From assembly GCA_963802795.1 (NCBI GenBank), contig CAWDJV010000002.1, positions 224,979 through 288,978 on the forward strand: a DNA stretch of 64,000 nucleotides. Direction: 5' to 3'. The notes beneath the pieces were generated by a model that was not told where the DNA came from, did no database searches, and saw only the letters and a list, made by a program, of their open reading frames with translations. The translations under genes and the position numbers were made by a program. The first letter of the stretch is position 1. Every line of letters begins with the position of its first letter. The stretch comes from JAIBJN01 sp963802795. GTDB lineage: Bacteria > Actinomycetota > Thermoleophilia > Gaiellales > Gaiellaceae. This document shows, in pieces, positions 59,553 to 64,000 of this stretch.

Positions 59553-59821
59553 TCATGCGCGACTCCCACCGAGATCGGTAGGGGCTAGCCATTCGTCGAC
59601 TTCTGCGAGCGGCTCGGGACGCAGGTTGTACACCCGAAACTGCGCTTCCTTGCGCACGTCGACGAGGCCGGCCTCACGCAGGACTCGCAGGTGTCGCGAG
59701 ACGCCCGGACGAGCGATCGGCAGCAGTGCGGCCAACTCACCCACGGTGGCGGGACCTCGCTGAGCGCCTCCAGCACGGTTCGCCGGTTTGCGTCCGACAG
59801 CGCCTGCAGCACCGTATCCAT
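59553..59821 (-). CDS. ArsR-family transcriptional regulator (frame break)
   Basis: ATG at 59819-59821 starts MDTVLQALSDANRRTVLEAL; near 59760 the phase shifts and continues GPATVGELAALLPIARPGVS, RHLRVLREAGLVDVRKEAQF and VYNLRPEPLAEVDEWLAP. Together they form the full winged helix-turn-helix of the ArsR family; no metal-binding Cys pairs are visible, so the ligand is not arsenic-like but unknown, as usual for the ArsR/SRPBCC pair. A palindromic operator lies 10 bp upstream of the start. Confidence 0.85.
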
Positions 59822-59830
59822 GCTCTATAT

Positions 59831-59846
59831 GTACCATATTGGGTAC
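59831..59846. promoter_or_regulatory. Probable ArsR operator
   Basis: GTACC-ATATTG-GGTAC is a perfect 5-bp inverted repeat with a 6-bp spacer, set in TATGTACCATATTGGGTACG and located 10 bp upstream of the ArsR start codon, a typical autoregulatory position. Confidence 0.6.
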
Positions 59847-59921
59847 GTACCCGTCAAGTTACATACGGGGAGCTTCGGCGACATTTCCTGCACACTCGCC
59901 CAGCCGACACTGGAAACGCAA

Positions 59922-60092
<171 letters not shown>

Positions 60093-60567
60093 AGCGTACG
60101 TTCCAGAACCGTTCCAGGAAGCCGGGCGGTGCGAGGAAATTTCCGGCTCGAGAGCCGCCGGCGGCGGCTCTCGACGTAGAAGCGCCTGTGAGCCGCGCGA
60201 GGTGCTGGCCGCGGGCTGAAAAGGGCTAAAGCCGCGCAGCCTGAGCTACGCGGCTTTCATTTCTCGGTGGCGTCTGCGGCCGACCTGGCGCTAAGGGCCG
60301 AAGCTGAAGGTGGCGGCGGGCTTGGCCCGCCGCTTAGGTGCGGTAGTGGATGCCGGTGAGTTCAGGCCCATCTGCTTCTGGGTGTACCGGGCCCTCGCGT
60401 GGAGCGCCGTAGCTGCGTCGGCTTGCGCTCGAGCATGTTCACGGCCTAGGCAGAGTCATCGTCGTCCGGAGCGGCAGGCTTCGTTGGATCCCCTCGGGGC
60501 CTCACGCCTCGTATCGGCCTTGGCCGGAAAGCGGAGCCTTGAGCGAACCGCACCGGTTGCCGTCACA
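60093..60567. other. Non-coding region with two strong hairpins
   Basis: No gene is apparent. A perfect 12-bp hairpin TCGAGAGCCGCC-GGC-GGCGGCTCTCGA (60148-60174) and a terminator-like hairpin at 60228-60260 dominate the first part. The second half is plain high-GC sequence. Confidence 0.5.
60228..60260 (+). terminator. Terminator-like hairpin
   Basis: AAAGCCGCG (60228-60236) pairs with CGCGGCTTT (60249-60257), with AGC-CTGA-GCT extending the stem above one mismatch, followed by CATTTC. No coding gene ends nearby on this strand; a small RNA could. Confidence 0.55.
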
Positions 60568-61341
60568 TCAATCACGGAAGGGCGCGAGCCGAATGCTTAG
60601 GTCGCTCATGGCGAAGCGGTGCAGGTACCAGGCGCGGCCACGAGGGACTTGCTTGGCCTCGGCTCGGAGAAGCCCGGCGAACTCCCGCTTGAAGCCCAAC
60701 CGCGGGTACTCCTGGATAACGCTCTGGCGGACTGCATCGGGTATCTCGTTGCTGCGTAGGCCGAACACATCGACGGATGCGCCGGCAGAGAGGAGGTAGG
60801 CCTCGGCACCGGATTCGAGGCCAACGCCGGGGGTGTGGTGCATGGCGATCGCGTTGGCAACGAGCTCGCGGATATCGGCAGGCACGTGGTGGCTGTCGGT
60901 GAACTCGCGTGCCAACGCGGCGCTGCGAACCGTGAAGTCGACGTCGGGCACCGGGCTCGGGATCCCGGTGTCGTGGAACATTGCAGCCAGGTACAGGAGC
61001 TCACGGTCGAACGTGATCCCGTGAAGCGCGGCGATGGCTGCGCCCCACGTATAGGCACGACTGGAATGGTTGAGGAGTGCCGGTGTCAAGAGGTCCTGCG
61101 CGGCGACCTCGGCATCTCTTGCGAGAGGGGAGTCGGGAGGCACCAGGCTCGCCGGATCGATGGAACTCCGGCGTCCCGAGTGCATTCGGAGCACCATCGC
61201 GAGACGGCCGGCAAGAATGCTGAGCTCCCCCCGCAGCAGGGGCCGGGCAAGTGCTAGGCATTCCCGAGCGGTCAGCACTCCCCCGGTGCGTTCGGTCCAT
61301 CCAATGGATCCGATCGGATCGGTGGGTCGTGGCTGGCTCAT
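60568..61341 (-). CDS. HD-domain hydrolase
   Basis: The 257-residue protein has metal-binding residues LNHSSRAYTWGAAIAALHG (first His), YLAAMFHDTGIPSPV (HD) and ANAIAMHHTPG (late His pair), the pattern of HD-superfamily phosphohydrolases of the hydrolase-with-hairpin type. Substrate unknown; many small HD proteins act on nucleotides or cyanamide-like amides. It follows the multicopper oxidase gene by 40 bp on the same strand and is the third gene of that operon. Confidence 0.85.
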   Translation of the reverse strand: MSQPRPTDPIGSIGWTERTGGVLTARECLALARPLLRGELSILAGRLAMVLRMHSGRRSSIDPASLVPPDSPLARDAEVAAQDLLTPALLNHSSRAYTWGAAIAALHGITFDRELLYLAAMFHDTGIPSPVPDVDFTVRSAALAREFTDSHHVPADIRELVANAIAMHHTPGVGLESGAEAYLLSAGASVDVFGLRSNEIPDAVRQSVIQEYPRLGFKREFAGLLRAEAKQVPRGRAWYLHRFAMSDLSIRLAPFRD

Positions 61342-61380
61342 GGGGGCCCCTCAGTTCGGTGGTGTCGCGCGTGGCCGGCC

Positions 61381-63172
61381 TCACGGAGCGACGTTGAAGC
61401 TGAACATCATCCCGCTCTCGTGGTGCTCGGCGATGTGGCAGTGGGCCATCCAGCGGCCCGGGTTCGTGACGTCGAGAAGGATGTCGACTGTCTCGCCGGT
61501 GCGGACGAGCACGGTGTCCTTCCAGACCAGATTCGGCTCGACGACGCCGTCGCTGGTGAGAATGAGGAAGCGTCCCGCCCCGTGCACGTGGAAGGGATGC
61601 GGCATCGGGTGGTCGGAGTCCATCTCGTTGACGAGCCGTAGCTTCACCTGGTCGCCGACGCGAAACGTCCAGTCGATCTGAGCGTTCTCCGCCTCGGTCT
61701 CGCGGTCGACGAGCTTCCAGCGCATGTTCGCCGGCGTCGTCATCCGGTTGACCTCGACCATGTCGTCTTCCCACTCGATTCCTTGGCCGCACCGTGCGCA
61801 TGGCCTCCGGCGTGGTCGTCGTGGTGCTCGCCGTGCTCCGCGTGATGGTCATGGCCGTGCTGCTCGGCGTGGGCGGTCTCGGCGGACGCGTCCTCGTCGA
61901 GCACGCTCTGACCGCTTCCGGTCGCCCGCAGGGTCATGCCGCACTTGGGCACGAGGTCGGCCAGGTCGCCGTGATCTCCGCGTGCATGGGACAGGCGAAT
62001 GCGGTCGGCGCCTCGGTCTCCGCCTGCGCGGGCATGAGCTTCATCCCGCACTTCGGGCACTTGTCCGCCCAGGAGGCGACGATCTCAGGGTGCATCGGGC
62101 AGGCGTAGACACCCGTGTCGACCCCCCAGCGCCGACCTCGTCCATCTCGGCGACGAAGGAGATCGTCTTGTCAGGCGGGGCTTCGATGAACGGCGCGATC
62201 CGCTCGCGCAGCGCCCTCATGTCGGCGTTCGTGCGTAGGCCCTCGAACTGCTCCGTTAGGTCGGACTCAGCCTGCTCGTCAACGACCTCGATGGTGGCGA
62301 GGCGATAGGTCTTCTCGGGGGTTCGATGCTCGAGCGCGAGCTCGCCGGGCTCGGCGAAGAGGACGTCGACGACGACGCGCTCCGAGGGAGCGAGAAGAGC
62401 CTCCTCGACGAACTCCTCGTGCTCGTAGTGGCCGCTGTCGCCGCCGACGAGCTTCATCCGCGCCCCCGGCAGGGTCACGTTGAAGACGCGCGTGTTGGCC
62501 GTGTTCGTGAGGTAGAAGCGGACGACCTCGCCACGCTTGGCCTCGAGCGACAGATCCGTCTCTCCGGCGACGAGCATGGCGTTGCCGAAGCGGCCCATCG
62601 CCACGTGCGTCGTCTCTGATCGCGAAAGGCGCGATCTTCCCGTCCTCGATCAGGACATCGTCGAGCGTCAGGAGAAGCTCGCGGTGGGCGGGAGGCCAGT
62701 GGTCTTCCTCGGTCGGAACGACGAGGATGTTCCCGTAGAGGCCCAGCTCCTGGCCGTAGTCCTCGCGGATGTGCGGGTGGTACCAGTAGGCGCCCGGGTC
62801 GGGAACGTTCACTTCGTACGTGAAGGTCTCTCCGATCGGGATCGGCGCCTGCGTCTCGTGCGTGCCGTCGTAGCGGTTTTCGAGCCGGAGCCCGTGCCAG
62901 TGTACGGTCGCATCGATGTCCCCGCGGTTGGTGACGTGGACGATGATCGTCGCGCCCTCGGGCACCTTGAGGGTCGGCCCGGGAATCGAGCCGTTGTAGG
63001 CGAGCATGCGCACGGTCGCGTCGCCGATCGCTTCTTGACCGGCGCGATCTCGAGCTCGAACTCGTCGCCATCGGCGAGCTCGACGACCTCGGGCCCGCGG
63101 CCTCGGGCAGACCCTCCGTCGTGCTGGGCATTTCGATCGCGTGCGTGTGGCCGTGGAATGGTGGTCGTTCAT
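61381..63172 (-). CDS. Multicopper oxidase with two heavy-metal-binding inserts and a His-rich linker (several frame breaks)
   Basis: ATG at 63170-63172 starts MNDHHSTATRT; after several early frame breaks the first cupredoxin appears (LAYNGSIPGPTLKVPEGATI, VHWHGLRLENRYDGTH, YWYHPHIREDYGQELGLYG), then the second (VVRFYLTNTANTRVFNVTLP). Next come two short metal-binding modules, VYACPMHPEIVASWADKCPK with CGMKLMPA, and FACPMHAEITATWP with PKCGMTLRATG, then a His-rich run (AEQHGHDHHAEHGEHHDDHA) and the C-terminal cupredoxin with HPFHVHGAGRFLI and MAHCHIAEHHESGMMFSF (type 1 Cu). Export signal is not seen. A copper or other metal detoxification oxidase is likely. The stop of the upstream monooxygenase overlaps its start. 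Confidence 0.82.
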
Positions 63173-64000
63173 GCGTAGCTACTCCCCTCCTCGCGCCTCG
63201 GCGCGAACGCCGCTTCTTCACGCTCGCTCTGAGGCTCGGTCGCTTCTTCGATTCTGAGGTGGCAATCTGCTCTGCGATGAACGCGGCGTCGTCCTTCACC
63301 CAGCCGATCAGCGCCGAGCCGCGGGTGTACTGCCAGGTGAGGCCGAGAAAGTAGAGATCCGGCACGTCGGTCACTCCGCGCCGGTGGCGCAGGCGTCCGT
63401 CCGAGTCAGGATGGGCAGATCGATCCAGGAGTAGTCGGGCCGGTAGCCGGTCGCCCAGATGACCGCGGCTACCTCGAGCTCGCTGCCGTCCTCGAAGCCG
63501 ACTACGCGTCCGGCGGCAGAATCGCGCGCGGCGTCAGCTCGACGCCGTAGCGGCATTTGATCTCGCGCGGGCTCGACCCGATCAACGTATCCCGGTCCTG
63601 CAGCCGTTCCCGAGGCGCGACTCGACCGTCATGGAGAGGAGGCGCGGCTTCGTCAGCCACCAGAAGAGGTCGCGGCCGGCTAGCGCTGCGGCAGCGGCTT
63701 CTGGCGGAACCGATCGAGAAGATGACTGTGGGTGGCCGAGAGCTCCTTGGCGATCTGGAAGCCGGTGTTTCCGCCCCCGACCACGAGCACCGTCCCTCGG
63801 GGACGTCGCCCGGTCGGCGGTAGCCAGTGCTGTGCGCCTGCCATACCTCGGCGTCGAGGCCCTCGGCGATCTCCGGCACGTACGGCGTCTGGAATGGGCC
63901 GGTCGCGACCACGACCTGGTCGGCGGTGATCGTCCGCCCGTCGACTTCGAGAACGAAGCGCCCGTCCTCGCTCGAAAGCCTGCGCACGTTGCTGTTGAAC
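63169..64000 (-). CDS. Flavin-containing monooxygenase, 3' part (cut by window edge, frame breaks)
   Basis: Pieces in successive frames make one protein: VVVATGPFQTPYVPEIAEGL, VLVVGGGNTGFQIAKELSA (NADPH Rossmann), VAAVIWATGYRPDYSWIDLP and DVPDLYFLGLTWQYTRGSAL with IGWVKDDAAFIAEQI, the order found in CzcO-type flavoproteins and FMOs. The N-terminal FAD Rossmann lies beyond the window. The corrected C-terminus reads FAPRREEGSSYA and stops at 63169-63171, overlapping the multicopper oxidase ATG. Heavy-metal-linked CzcO flavoproteins are a fitting partner for the downstream oxidase. Confidence 0.8.

Overview
The window is high-GC DNA from an actinobacterium, probably an uncultured or environmental lineage of the Thermoleophilia (Gaiellales/Solirubrobacterales) type. 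I infer this from gene content rather than from a marker gene: an ANTAR regulator with a degenerate receiver, the PspA/PspAA/PspAB-HtpX set, a DUF3152 protease, an Rv2578c-type radical SAM protein with an actinobacterial-style LexA box, LigC-type DNA ligase, and leaderless or GTG-initiated genes with ATGA/GTGA overlaps.

Layout. 0.3-5.5 kb is an islet between a complete tRNA-Ser(CGA) and a 63-bp copy of that tRNA's 3' half. It carries an ABM-like protein, an ANTAR regulator, a flippase-like membrane protein, a PRC-barrel protein and a class III cyclase, but no integrase. 5.6-13.4 kb holds tRNA-Ser(GCT), a LigD-polymerase remnant beside an ATP-dependent ligase, fabF, and two paralogous secreted subtilases followed by a lipoprotein. 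13.4-25 kb holds a HAD hydrolase, a flavin reductase, a candidate selenoprotein of the AhpD-like peroxidase-related family (in-frame TGA in a CxxU motif, 15011-15013), trkA-trkH, a cupin regulator, an esterase, a DUF72 protein, a LexA-box-preceded radical SAM gene and a primary-type sigma factor. 25-39.4 kb is dense housekeeping-type sequence: tRNA-Ser(TGA) next to serS, cytochrome c, membrane proteins, the htpX-pspAB and pspA-pspAA envelope-stress genes, an MBL hydrolase, two overlapping zinc dehydrogenases and a beta-propeller protein, ending at tRNA-Ala(CGC).

39.5-60.1 kb looks like accessory DNA stacked behind tRNA-Ala. Copies of the tRNA-Ala 3' half recur near 39.7 (decayed), 57.4 and 60.05 kb; the last two sit in about 170-bp direct repeats with hairpins. 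The segment carries a complete dipeptide ABC transporter operon with a D-aminopeptidase and a D-threonine-aldolase-like enzyme (a likely D-peptide scavenging module), a fused cytidylyltransferase/CDP-alcohol transferase resembling di-myo-inositol-phosphate synthesis enzymes, an Imm1-like protein, and several broken genes. 60.1-64 kb carries an operon of a flavin monooxygenase, a multicopper oxidase with metal-binding inserts, and an HD-domain protein.

Sequence quality matters. About 20 genes show internal frame breaks, concentrated at 45.5-64 kb (also 9-12.7 and 20.6 kb), while 21.5-45.5 kb is clean. In several cases restoring the frame recreates an exact stop/start overlap with the next gene, which points to indel errors in the assembly more than to pseudogenes. 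Where I give a corrected gene span, the frame break is stated in the entry.
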